Below the pieces are notes generated by a model. That model was given only the letters and a program-made list of their open reading frames with translations, was not told where the DNA came from and made no database searches. From Didemnitutus sp047777955 (lineage in GTDB: Bacteria; Verrucomicrobiota; Verrucomicrobiia; Opitutales; Opitutaceae), in assembly GCF_047777955.1 (NCBI RefSeq), contig NZ_CP180537.1, positions 1,984,001 to 2,048,000 of the forward strand: a DNA stretch of 64,000 nucleotides, written 5' to 3'. The position numbers were made by a program, and so were the translations under genes. Shown here piece after piece: positions 8,981 through 17,814 of the stretch (position 1 is the first letter of the stretch; every line of letters starts with the position of its first letter).

Positions 8981-9768
8981 ATGAACTCACAAGCATACCT
9001 CGCATCCCTTTTCGGTCTGCACGGCAAGGTCGCCGTCGTCATCGGCGGCACCGGTGAACTCTGCGGCGCCATGGCCGAAGGCCTCGCCGGCGCCGGCGCC
9101 GAAGTCGTCCTCGTCGGCCGCAACGTCGACAAGGCGCAGGCCCGCCTCGACAAGATCGCCGCCGCGGGGGCAAGGCCTGGTTCCACAGCGCCGAGGCCAC
9201 CAGCAAGGCCGAGCTCGAGGCCCTGCGCGACGCCGTCGTCGCGCGCAGCGGCCGCATCGATATCGTCGTCAACGGCGCGGGCGTGAATTCCGCCACGCCC
9301 TACTTCGACATCTCCGAGGACGAGTTCGACCGCATCGTCCGCGTGAACCTCAAGGGCGTCTTCCTCGGCTGCCAGGTCTTCGGCAAGTTCCTCGTCGACC
9401 AGGGCCAGGGCGGCTCGATCATCAACCTCGGCTCGATGTCGGGCGTGGTGCCGCTCTCCCGCGTCTTCACCTATTCCGCGACCAAGGGCGCGGTCCACAA
9501 CCTCTCGCTCAACCTCGCGCGCGAGTGGGCCCCGCACCAGGTGCGCGTCAACGTGCTCGTCCCGGGCTTCTTCCCCGCCGAGCAGAACCGCAAGGTCCTC
9601 ACGCCCGACCGCGTCGCCAACATCATGGGCCACACCCCCATGAAGCGCTTCGGCGAGGCGCGCGAGCTCATCGGTGCGACCCTGCTCCTCGCCAGCGATG
9701 GCGCCGGTTCCTTCATCACCGGCGAGGAACTCATCGTCGACGGCGGCTACCACGCCATGACGATCTAG
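8981..9768 (+). CDS. SDR-type D-mannonate oxidoreductase (fructuronate reductase), frameshifted
   Basis: About 262 residues once repaired. The N-terminal half (GKVAVVIGGTGELCGAMA, Rossmann fold) runs in one frame to about 9170. The rest (WFHSAEATSKAELEAL, VVNGAGVNSA, catalytic YSATK, GEELIVDGGYHAM) continues in another. Adding one G to the five-G run at 9166-9170 gives a continuous GGK junction, so one base is missing there. The N-terminus resembles SDR proteins assigned as mannonate oxidoreductase in uronate clusters such as Bacillus UxuB/YjmF. That would supply fructuronate to mannonate reduction after UxaC and UxaE. The substrate is inferred from context; a KDG-related or other uronate reductase remains possible. 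Confidence 0.75.
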
Positions 9769-9784
9769 CGCCGCGCCGCGGCGC

Positions 9785-9895
9785 AGTTGAGAGTTGAGTG
9801 CTAAGAGTTGAGAGAGACCGAAATAATCCCAACCCATCCGCCACTCGAGACTGCCGCCCGTTCAGCTCTCAACTCTCAGCTCTCAACCCTCAACT
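9785..9895. repeat. 30-bp imperfect inverted repeat built from a TTGAGAG-like heptad
   Basis: Arms at 9785-9814 and 9866-9895 are reverse complements at 27 of 30 positions and are separated by a 51-bp spacer. Each arm consists of degenerate copies of a 7-bp unit (AGTTGAG / CTCTCAA). It fills the gap between the SDR gene and uxaE and could form a long hairpin in RNA. It ends ten bases before the uxaE start codon. I see no second copy in this window. Function unknown; it could be a partial terminator, an mRNA stability element or a dispersed repeat. Confidence 0.8.
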
Positions 9896-9904
9896 TTGGC
9901 TCAG

Positions 9905-11722
9905 ATGTCCATCAACACTTTCCTTCTTAAGAACCGCATCCGCATCGCGCAGAACCCGTGCGTGAGCCCCGACTTCTGCCTCGATTGGCCCGCGTTGCAG
10001 GCGGACATCAAGGCGGGCCGCGTGCAGGAATACGCCAAGAGCGCCTTCGCGACGAAGGCCGGCGGCTTCACCCTGGTGGAGAGCGCCGCGGGCGATTGCG
10101 CGTGGAAGCTGGCGGCCGCCGCCACCCCGCTCGCCGACGGCATCGCCCACGCGGGCGCGACCTATTTCCCCGCGAGCTGGGCGAATCTGCTTAAGCTCAA
10201 GAATCTCATTCAGGAGCACGACGCGGCCTCGACGATCTTCCCGACCGCCGGCGCGAAGCTCGGCCGCAGCACGCTCGGCGTCGGCGCGCGCTTCACCACG
10301 CTGCACTGGCCCGCGGTGGAGTGGGCGATGAGCGCCCTCGAACTGGGCATGACGGCCAACCAGAACTCCATCCCGCGCGAGCTGGTCTACGACGTCGACG
10401 CGATGCTCGAGAACCGCCTCGACACCGTGCCGTTCCCCTTCATCGGCACCAACGTCCCCGAGGGCCACCAGGGCCAGAGCGTCGAGGGCATGAGCCACGG
10501 CTCCGTCATCTCGCGCCTCAAGTCCGGTTTCCATCACCGCAAGATCGCCTGGAGCTTCAACGCCGACCACCAGCCGATCGGCGGCAAGTTCGACGTCCGC
10601 GAGGACGCCCTCGTCAAGGGCTGCCTGCTCGCCAGCTACATCACCTTCGATCTCTCGCCCGAGCTCGCGCTCAACCAGCCGGCGAAGCTCGCGGACATCC
10701 CCGCCGACGTCGTGAGCCAGACGCGCGCGCGCGTCGCCGCCGCCGGCCTCAAGCTCGATGACGCCGCGTTCAACAAGCTGCTCGAGACGGTCTGGACGCC
10801 GATGCAGAAGATGAAGCGCCGCGACGACAAATACGCCGCCGCCCGCGCCGCCGCGTTCACCACCGACGTCGGCCGCAAGTATCTCCGCGAGCTCTCCATC
10901 GACGAGCTGCCCGGCCTCACCACGCCGGAAACCACCGCCATCATGCTCGCCCTCTGCGAGGTGCTTGGCATGCCGGTGAACTTCATCGCACCGGCGTTCG
11001 GCTTCCAGAAGAACACCCCGTATCCGGACAACGCCGCGCTGCAGAAGCTCATCGAGGCGCAGTGGAACGTCTGCCAGAAGTTCGGCGTCTCGATCGGCTT
11101 CCACTCCGGCTCGGGCAAGTCCGCCGAGAACTACCAGGTCATGGGCCGCGTCACCGGCAGCGCGCTCGAGATCAAGACCAGCGGCCGCTACACCTACGAG
11201 ATGGGCGTGGCGCTGTCGCAGTCGAAGAACGCGGCCGACGCCGCCCTCTGGCGCGACTGGTATCGGTTCACGATCGACATGGCCGTCGCCGGCGCGTTCA
11301 GCGCCGACCCGACGGAGCAGAAGATGGCGCGCGTGTTCATCACGACATCCCTCACCGCGGCCGGGAAACCGGCGGACGTCTACGCCTCGCCCGCCGCGAC
11401 GCGCGCCGCCCTCGAGGCGCTGCCGCCGAGCGCCGAGCACATGTTCTTTTTCGAATACAACTTCCTCTACGTGCTCGCCGCCGGCGGCCGTGCGGAGAAG
11501 GCCGCGCTCGGCGACCACACGCCCGCCGGCTATGCGCAGCGCGCACGCTTCTACGCCATCAGCCCCGAGGCGCGCCTGATCTTCGCCCGCCGCGTGGCCG
11601 ACTACCTGATCTTCCTCGCGGAGAACACCGGCCTCGCCACCGCCGAGCGCTGCGCCGCCGCCCGCAAGCTCCTCCACGGCTACCAGACCTACGACGCCTT
11701 CTTCGACGCGATCTCGCGCTGA
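9905..11722 (+). CDS. uxaE: Tagaturonate/fructuronate epimerase
   Basis: A 605-residue cytoplasmic protein of the UxaE family, defined in Thermotoga, which interconverts D-tagaturonate and D-fructuronate. This lets galacturonate join the fructuronate-mannonate route without UxaB/UxaA. Family signatures visible are FNADHQPIGGKFD near residue 218 (metal-binding Asp/His, compare DADH in the Thermotoga enzyme) and IGFHSGSGKS near residue 399, followed by TSGRYTYE. It is longer than the roughly 480-residue Thermotoga protein, mainly in the N-terminal part. The ATG at 9905 is used; an in-frame TTG three codons earlier lies inside the inverted repeat. It is followed 37 bp later by uxaC. Confidence 0.88.
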   Translation: MSINTFLLKNRIRIAQNPCVSPDFCLDWPALQADIKAGRVQEYAKSAFATKAGGFTLVESAAGDCAWKLAAAATPLADGIAHAGATYFPASWANLLKLKNLIQEHDAASTIFPTAGAKLGRSTLGVGARFTTLHWPAVEWAMSALELGMTANQNSIPRELVYDVDAMLENRLDTVPFPFIGTNVPEGHQGQSVEGMSHGSVISRLKSGFHHRKIAWSFNADHQPIGGKFDVREDALVKGCLLASYITFDLSPELALNQPAKLADIPADVVSQTRARVAAAGLKLDDAAFNKLLETVWTPMQKMKRRDDKYAAARAAAFTTDVGRKYLRELSIDELPGLTTPETTAIMLALCEVLGMPVNFIAPAFGFQKNTPYPDNAALQKLIEAQWNVCQKFGVSIGFHSGSGKSAENYQVMGRVTGSALEIKTSGRYTYEMGVALSQSKNAADAALWRDWYRFTIDMAVAGAFSADPTEQKMARVFITTSLTAAGKPADVYASPAATRAALEALPPSAEHMFFFEYNFLYVLAAGGRAEKAALGDHTPAGYAQRARFYAISPEARLIFARRVADYLIFLAENTGLATAERCAAARKLLHGYQTYDAFFDAISR

Positions 11723-11759
11723 TGGATCCTCGCGCCGTGCCGCCGTTTTCTCTCCCTCA

Positions 11760-13178
11760 ATGAAACCGTTCATTCACGACGATTTTCTCCTCCAGACCGC
11801 CGCCGCGCGCGATCTCTACCACGCGTTCGCCCAGGACGAGCCGATCTTCGACTACCACTGCCACCTGCCGCAGAAGCTCATCGCCGACAACCACGCCTTC
11901 GCCGACCTCTCCGAGATCTGGCTCGGCGGCGATCACTACAAGTGGCGCGCGATGCGCACCAACGGCGTGCCGGAACGCGTCTGCACCGGCGACGCGAGCC
12001 CGCGCGAGAAGTTCGACGCCTGGTGCGCCGCCGTGCCGCACACGCTCGGCAACCCGCTTTACCACTGGTCGCATCTCGAGCTGAAGCGCTACTTCGGCAT
12101 CGACGAGGTGATCAACCCGAAGACCGCCGGCGCGATCTGGAAGGCCGCCAACGCCAAGCTCGCCGGCATGCGCGTGCACGATATCCTCGCGGCCAACCAG
12201 GTCGCGGTCATCTGCACGACGGACGATCCGGCCGATTCGCTCGCTGATCACGAGCGCATCAAGCAGCTCGGCCTGAAGACGCGCGTCTACCCGACGTTCC
12301 GGCCCGACAAGGCCCTCGGCGTCAACGCCCCGGCTGCCTACAACGCCTGGCTGGAGCGCCTCGGCGGCGCCGCCGGCATGCCGGTCAAGACCTTCGACGA
12401 CCTGCTCGCCGCGCTGAAGAAGCGCCACGACGACTTCCACGCCGTCGGCGGCCGCCTCTCCGACCACGGCATGGAGCAGGCGCTGGCCGAGCCCTGCACG
12501 CTCGCGGAGGCGAAGGCGATCTTCGACGCTGCGCGCGCCGGCCGCGCCGCGACCCCGGACGAGTGGGCGAAGTTCGGCTCGTTCCTCATGCTCGAGTTCG
12601 GCCGCTGGGATGCCGCGAAAGGTTGGACGAAGCAGCTGCACCTCGGCGCGCTCCGCAACAACAACACCCGCCTGCTCAAGTCGCTCGGGCCCGACACCGG
12701 CTTTGACAGCATCGGCGACTTCCCGCAGGCGCGCGCGCTCAGCCGCTACCTCGACGCGCTCGACTCCACTGGCGAGTTGCCGCGCACGGTCCTCTACAAT
12801 CTCAACCCGGCCGACAATTACGTCTTCGCGACGATGATCGGCAACTTCCAGGACGGCTCCGTCGCCGGCAAGATGCAGTTCGGCTCCGGCTGGTGGTTCC
12901 TCGACCAGAAGGAGGCGATGGAGTGGCAGATGAACGCGCTCATGAACCTCGGCCTGCTCAGCCGCTTCGTCGGCATGCTCACGGACTCGCGCAGCTTCCT
13001 CAGCTACACGCGCCACGAGTATTTCCGCCGCGTGCTCTGCAATCTGCTCGGCGGCATGATCGAGCGGGGCGAGATCCCCGTGGATCGCGAGCTCGTCGGC
13101 GGCATGGTAAAGAACATCTGCTTCGCCAACGCCCGCGGCTACTTCCGCCTCGAGCTCGATCCCGCCTTCCGCGCCTGA
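11760..13178 (+). CDS. uxaC: Glucuronate/galacturonate isomerase
   Basis: A 472-residue cytoplasmic isomerase of the amidohydrolase superfamily. It converts galacturonate to tagaturonate and glucuronate to fructuronate. The length is normal (about 470). The N-terminal metal motif FDYHCHLPQ (HxH) lies near residue 30. VICTTDDPADSL and the C-terminal LTDSRSFLSYTRHEYFRR are hallmark UxaC segments. It is the last gene of the plus-strand uronate operon and lies 37 bp after uxaE, so isomerase and epimerase are very likely co-expressed. It provides the entry point for monomers imported by the ExuT-like transporter. Confidence 0.97.
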   Translation: MKPFIHDDFLLQTAAARDLYHAFAQDEPIFDYHCHLPQKLIADNHAFADLSEIWLGGDHYKWRAMRTNGVPERVCTGDASPREKFDAWCAAVPHTLGNPLYHWSHLELKRYFGIDEVINPKTAGAIWKAANAKLAGMRVHDILAANQVAVICTTDDPADSLADHERIKQLGLKTRVYPTFRPDKALGVNAPAAYNAWLERLGGAAGMPVKTFDDLLAALKKRHDDFHAVGGRLSDHGMEQALAEPCTLAEAKAIFDAARAGRAATPDEWAKFGSFLMLEFGRWDAAKGWTKQLHLGALRNNNTRLLKSLGPDTGFDSIGDFPQARALSRYLDALDSTGELPRTVLYNLNPADNYVFATMIGNFQDGSVAGKMQFGSGWWFLDQKEAMEWQMNALMNLGLLSRFVGMLTDSRSFLSYTRHEYFRRVLCNLLGGMIERGEIPVDRELVGGMVKNICFANARGYFRLELDPAFRA

Positions 13179-13206
13179 GTCGCGCAGCGCCGGCTCCGTC
13201 CCGCCT

Positions 13207-13291
13207 GTAGGGCCTCACCTCGCGCGAGGCCTTGCGCCGCCCGGGACGCATGCCGCGCTCGCTCCCGCGGTTCGACGCCAGGTCGAGCTAC
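13207..13291. repeat. Intergenic palindromic element (REP-like)
   Basis: The gap after uxaC begins with GTAGGGCCTCACC and ends with GGTCGAGCTAC, whose reverse complement GTAGCTCGACC matches the left end imperfectly. Inside is a perfect GGCCTC/GAGGCC stem. This looks like a small dispersed palindromic element or a transcript-end structure after the uronate operon. No coding potential was recognised. I cannot show further copies, so the repeat status is an inference. Confidence 0.35.
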
Positions 13292-13356
13292 CGTTCAAGT
13301 TCTTTCGCCGTCGCGCGTCGAGTGACCGGCGCGCGATGGCGAACGTCTCTTCTCCC

Positions 13357-14427
13357 ATGAAACCCCTGTGCCTCGCCGCGCTCCTCGCGGCGCCCCTGCT
13401 CGCGCTCGCGCAACCGGCCCGCCCGCTCCTCATCGATCTCGAACACCGCTCCGACGCGGCGCTCGCCGACGACGCGAAGAGGGCGCTCAAGCTCCCGATC
13501 CGCACGATCGCCGACAAGCCGACGCCTTCGCCCACCGGCGACGCGCACGACTACATCAGCTACGCGCGCTACTGGTGGCCCGATCCCGCGAAGCCGGACG
13601 GCCTGCCCTACGTCCGCCACGACGGCCATCACAACCGCGAGCGCGTCGACGCCGGCGACAACAACCGCCTGTGGAAATTCACCGGCACCGTCTCGACACT
13701 CGCCCTCGCGTGGGTGAAGAACCACGACGAACCGGCCGCGCGCCGCGCCGGCGAGTGGTTCCGCGCCTGGCTCATCACGCCGGCGACGCGCATGAATCCT
13801 TCGCTCGACTACGCGCAGGTGCGCCTTGGCCACGACAACAACCGCGGCAGCTCGTCCGGCATCCTCGACGGCCGCCAGCTCGCCTGGGCCGCCGACGCCG
13901 CGCGTCTGCTCGAAGGCTCGCCTGCGCTCACCGCCGAGGAATCGCGCGCAGTCCGCGCGTGGTTCGAGGACTATTACCGCTGGCTCCAGACGGCGAAGAA
14001 CGCCCGCAAGGAGCGCGCCGCCGAGAACAACCACGGCACCTGGTTCCTCGTGCAGGCCGCGGGCATCGCGCTCTACCTCGGCCGCGAGGACGATGCGCGG
14101 AGGATTTTCGAGGAGGACAAGGCGCGCATCGCCGCGCAGTTCAAACCCGACGGCAGCCAGCCCGCGGAGCTCGTGCGGCAGGACGCGCTCGGCTACAGCC
14201 GTTTCAATCTCGCGGCGCAGCTGACGCTCGCGCGGCTCGCCCGGTCCGTCGGCGTCGACCTTTGGCGCTACGAGGCGCCGAACGGCGCGAGCCTCCCAAA
14301 GGGCCTCGCCTACCTCGCGTCTTACAACGCCGATCCCTCGAAGTGGCCCGGCAGCCAGCGGGAGAAGCTCCCGCCCGGTTTCCTCGATGCGGTGCTGGCC
14401 CAGGCGGCCGAGCTCGAACGGCCCTGA
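13357..14427 (+). CDS. Alginate lyase family protein
   Basis: About 356 residues from the chosen ATG, with a signal peptide (CLAALLAAPLLALAQ). An in-frame ATG seven codons upstream would place extra polar residues before the signal, so the later start is preferred. The protein matches the Alginate_lyase (PF05426) alpha-barrel family. Examples are YISYARYWWPDP, HNRERVDAGDNNRLW, and especially ENNHGTW with the Asn-His pair used in catalysis by PL5-type enzymes, then QPAELVRQDALGYS. It would cleave a uronic-acid polysaccharide by beta-elimination; alginate is not proven as substrate. It lies beyond the uxaC gene and its palindromic element, so it is probably a separate unit with the next gene. 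Confidence 0.82.
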   Translation: MKPLCLAALLAAPLLALAQPARPLLIDLEHRSDAALADDAKRALKLPIRTIADKPTPSPTGDAHDYISYARYWWPDPAKPDGLPYVRHDGHHNRERVDAGDNNRLWKFTGTVSTLALAWVKNHDEPAARRAGEWFRAWLITPATRMNPSLDYAQVRLGHDNNRGSSSGILDGRQLAWAADAARLLEGSPALTAEESRAVRAWFEDYYRWLQTAKNARKERAAENNHGTWFLVQAAGIALYLGREDDARRIFEEDKARIAAQFKPDGSQPAELVRQDALGYSRFNLAAQLTLARLARSVGVDLWRYEAPNGASLPKGLAYLASYNADPSKWPGSQREKLPPGFLDAVLAQAAELERP

Positions 14428-14502
14428 CTTCGACGCTTGGTCGTCCCGTTCGTCGACGCGGGCTTGCGCGCCGCCCGCGGGCGCGCAGCGTGGTGACACC
14501 CT

Positions 14503-14871
14503 ATGAAGAAACTCATCCCCGCTCTCGTTCTTTGCGCGGCCTGTGCTTTCGGCTCGGCCGCTTTCGCCGCCGACACCGCTCCGAAGTCCGTCCTCCACGT
14601 CGTCACCGTCAGCTGGAAGGCCGGCACGACGCCCGAGCAGATCCAAGCCGCCCTCGACGGCGCCCAGGCCATCCCCGCCGCCTACCCGGGCGTGCTGCGC
14701 GTCTGGACCAAGACGCTCAAGCAGCAGGGCGAGCGCACCCACGTCATCGCGATGGAGTTCAAGGACGCGGAGGCGCTGAAGAGCTACACCAAGAGCCCGG
14801 CGCAGGAGGCGTGGTATAAGGTCTACCTGCCGATCCGCGACCACAGCACGACGTTCGACGTCACGAACTGA
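14503..14871 (+). CDS. Dabb (stress-responsive A/B barrel) domain protein, secreted
   Basis: A 122-residue protein with a clean signal peptide ending at AAFAA. The rest is one ferredoxin-like Dabb domain (SVLHVVTVSWKAGTTPEQIQ, then HVIAMEFKDAEAL and a C-terminal PIRDHSTTFD). Dabb domains usually dimerise. Many are small-molecule enzymes or of unknown role, and no catalytic residues can be assigned here. It lies 75 bp downstream of the alginate-lyase-family gene and may be co-transcribed. A strong hairpin with a T-run follows its stop. Export makes a role at the cell envelope likely, but its function is unknown. Confidence 0.83.
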   Translation: MKKLIPALVLCAACAFGSAAFAADTAPKSVLHVVTVSWKAGTTPEQIQAALDGAQAIPAAYPGVLRVWTKTLKQQGERTHVIAMEFKDAEALKSYTKSPAQEAWYKVYLPIRDHSTTFDVTN

Positions 14872-14894
14872 GCGCGGCGGCCGCGCGGTTTTCG

Positions 14895-14919
14895 AGGGCG
14901 GCCGTGCGGCCGCCCTTTT
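14895..14919 (+). terminator. Rho-independent terminator after the Dabb gene
   Basis: A perfect 9-bp stem AGGGCGGCC/GGCCGCCCT with loop GTGC is followed by a T-run. It lies between the convergent Dabb and response-regulator genes, 24 bp after the Dabb stop. Confidence 0.85.
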
Positions 14920-16654
14920 CAGTTGTTGGCGGCGCTGGCCACCAGCTCGCCGACGGTCCCGGACTGGTGCCCGCTCAGCTCGGTGCGGAGCTGGCCGCAT
15001 GCGGCGTGCACCTTCGCCTCGAACTTGCGGAGATTGAAGCTCGGGTAGAGTCCCTCGCGCAGGATGGCCCACTCGGCGGTCTCCTCGAGCGGCAGGGAGC
15101 TCTCCAGCAGCGGATCGCCCGAGGTGCCGACCTCGTTCTGCCGGCAGAGCGCGCGGGAGAGGAGACGATGGCGACGAGCTGCCGGTCCTCGGTGGCCGCC
15201 GCCGGATTGCTCCACCAGCGCAGGACGTTGGTGAACCGGCGCGAGAGGCCGAAGTGCTCCGCGAAAATCGTGGCCAGCTCGGGCGTCGTGCAGCCGAGGA
15301 AGAGCTTTTCCGTCTCGCGCCGCGGCAGGCGGTTCAGGCGGGCGTGTTCGAGGATCGCCTGGCAGCCGGCCGGGCGCAGGCGCGCGAGCAGCAGCAGGCC
15401 GAGGTCGTGCATCTGGCCGATGGTGCGCGCGGGCGCCTCGAGGCTGTTGAATTCAAGCTCGCGGCAGATCAGCTGGGCGATGCGCGCGACGGCGCGCTGG
15501 AACAGCCAGTAGCTCGTCCACCCGAGCGCGGGCTCGAGGCTGAAGGTGCGGGCGTCGATCAGCGTCAGGCGGCGCGCCTCCTCCTGGAGGCGGATCTCGC
15601 CGAGCTGGCCGACGGCGAGGCGCGCATCCTCGATCCGGTTGAAATCGTCGCTGGAGGGATGCGCGCGATTGGCGGCGATGAGCATCAGCGTGCTCAGGCC
15701 GGGATCGCGCGCGACGATGTCCATGAGCGGGTTGATGCAGGAGGGATGGCCGTTGGCCATCATCTGAAACGATGCGGCGGCGGACTCGATCACCGGGCAG
15801 CCGGGCAGGGCAATGACCTCCGCGCGCAGCTGCTCGGGCGTCACGACCGGGCAGCGGCCGGCGCTCGGGGCCGCCAGCCAGAGGGCGCGTTCGCGTTCCA
15901 GGGCGCTTGGGCCGGAGTCGCTCCCCGCGGTGAAGTCGGGACAGTCCCGCTGCGGGTCGATCCAGTGGGCCACGAGATCGGCGGCGAAGTCGAGCTGCGC
16001 AAGATCGGCGGGCAGGCCCGACCACGCTCCCGCGGAGGAGTGCTCGACCATCTGGTTGAGGCACTCGACGACGCCCCAGGCTCCCGCGGCCTCGGCTTGC
16101 TCGCGCAAGGGCAGGGCGGTGGAGGCGACGAGCGGGTGGTCCTGCAGCGCGGCGTCGCGTTCCAGCGCGGGGCGGGCGGCGAGGAGGGCGGTCCGCACCT
16201 CGTCCAGCATGCGGTGCATCTCGGCCGGCGTGAGCCCCATCATGCGGCAGAACGACTTCTCCTCCTCGAAGTGGCGCGCGCGCCAGGGGTTCACCTCGGC
16301 CTTCTCGATCTCGGCGAAGATGTCCTCGTCGTGGTAGGGCTTGATGAGGAAGTTCTGCACCCGCAGCTCGAGGGCGCGCTTCACGGCGTCGCGGTCGGCG
16401 TGCTCGGTGTAGATCACGACCGGCAGGAGTCGCAGCAGGCGGTCCGCCTTCAGCCGGCGGACGAACGCCAGCCCGCCGTCGCCGGCGATCTTGAGCTCGG
16501 TGAAGATCAGGTCGACGCGCACGTTGCGGCGGATGACTTCCAGCGCGTCCGTGGCGCCGGCGGCGCAGGCCAGACGATGGCCACCCCGGGCGAGGATGCC
16601 ATGCATGGCTTTCCTCGCCACTTCGTTGGTGTCGACCAGAAGGATATTGGCCAT
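14919..16654 (-). CDS. Response regulator with HDOD output domain, frameshifted near its end
   Basis: About 578 residues when joined. The N-terminal receiver domain (ANILLVDTNEVARKA, phosphorylation region DLIFTELKI, KPYHDED) is followed by a linker and an HDOD-type domain (about residues 265-450; PVIESAAASFQMMANG, ARTIGQMHDLGLLLLA). HDOD proteins act in signalling and motility control, usually without the HD catalytic residues. The reading frame breaks at 15161/15162. The frame ending at 14919 continues with LSRALCRQNEVG and a family-like tail, so one base appears to be missing. The classic receiver Asp is replaced by Glu in the FTELKI segment, which may make it phosphorylation-independent. 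It lies 108 bp downstream of the HtrA gene. Confidence 0.78.
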
Positions 16655-16762
16655 GGCGCAGGGACAAGGCGCCGCCGGAGACGATGCGAGCCGCAGCGCC
16701 TTGCGTCACTATCATCGACGCAATGGGCGCGCGGTTTAGTCCATTCGGCCTCGCGGGCCGGA

Positions 16763-17764
16763 TCAGGCGGGCATTTCCGCCGGCCGGAGGGCGAGCACAT
16801 GCCGCTCGGTGTGGCGCAGCAGCGTCAGGCGGACCGGGCGATCGATGGTATCGGCGGTCAGCCGCTGGTGCAGGTCGGTGACGGAGCGGATGGGATGGGC
16901 GTCGAAGGCGATCAGCAGGTCGCCCTCGCGGATCCCGGCCGCGGCGGCGGGGCTGCCGGGCGTCAATTGCGACACCAGCACGCCGGTTTCCTGGTCGAGG
17001 TGGTAGACGCGCGCGATGGACCGGAGCAGCGGCGCCGTCTGGCCGCCGAGCCCGAGGTAACTGCGGCGGATGCGCCCGTCCTTGATCAGCCACGCCGCCA
17101 CCCAGCGGGCGAGGTTGCTGGCGATGGCGAAGCAGAGGCCCTGCGCGGGGCGGATGATGGCGGTGTTCACGCCGATCACCGCGGCGCGCGTGTCGAGGAG
17201 CGGTCCGCCGGAGTTGCCGGGATTCAGCGCGGCGTCGGTCTGGATGATGTTGTCGATCGTCCGCCCGGTCTGCGCGCGGAGGGAACGGCCGAGGCCGCTG
17301 ACGATGCCGGCCGTGACCGTCTGCTGGAAGCCCATCGGGCTGCCGACCGCCAGGGCGATCTGGCCCGGGCGCACGCGGTCGGAGTCGCCGAGGGTGAGGA
17401 AGGGCAGGGGCTCCGCGCTCACGCGCAGCACCGCGAGGTCGGTGTGCGGGTCGTCGCCCACGAGATCGGCGCGCAGGCGGCGGCCGTCGGCGAGGTGGAG
17501 GAAGATCTCCGCCGCCGCGTGGACAACGTGGCTGTTGGTCAACGCGTAGCCGTCGGGGGAGAGGAAGAAGCCGGAGCCGCTCCCGGCGGCCGCGCCTCCG
17601 GCGTCCGTTTTCCGGCCGAGCACTTCGACGTGGACGACCGCCTCGCGCGCCTGGGCGAAGCTGCGGCTCACCGCCTCGGAGTAGGCGTCGAGCAGGGCGG
17701 GATCGGAAGGCGGAGCCGCCGTCGGGTGGACGGGGATGGTGGGCGCGGAAAGAAGTTCGAGCAT
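16763..17764 (-). CDS. HtrA/DegP-like trypsin-type serine protease with one PDZ domain
   Basis: A 333-residue S1C-family protease. The catalytic triad is visible: His in TNSHVVH, Asp in PHTDLAVL and Ser in PGNSGGPL. A PDZ domain occupies about residues 240-325 (GVLVSQLTPGSPAAAAGIREGDLLIAFD). Members degrade or refold damaged envelope proteins. Unusually, no signal peptide or membrane anchor is seen after the ATG at 17764 (MLELLSAPTIPVHP), so it may be cytoplasmic or use another export route. The esterase gene starts upstream on the same strand, 50 bp away. The family call is certain; its role in this organism is inferred. Confidence 0.92.
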   Translation of the reverse strand: MLELLSAPTIPVHPTAAPPSDPALLDAYSEAVSRSFAQAREAVVHVEVLGRKTDAGGAAAGSGSGFFLSPDGYALTNSHVVHAAAEIFLHLADGRRLRADLVGDDPHTDLAVLRVSAEPLPFLTLGDSDRVRPGQIALAVGSPMGFQQTVTAGIVSGLGRSLRAQTGRTIDNIIQTDAALNPGNSGGPLLDTRAAVIGVNTAIIRPAQGLCFAIASNLARWVAAWLIKDGRIRRSYLGLGGQTAPLLRSIARVYHLDQETGVLVSQLTPGSPAAAAGIREGDLLIAFDAHPIRSVTDLHQRLTADTIDRPVRLTLLRHTERHVLALRPAEMPA

Positions 17765-17814
17765 GACGCCCGCACCGTGGTCAGGAAGTTGCGAATGGCA
17801 ACTGGCCGGGCCGC

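Noticed and set aside
9785..9895. Start of a CRISPR-like array
   Set aside because: There are only two arms in opposite orientation and no regular spacers or cas genes.
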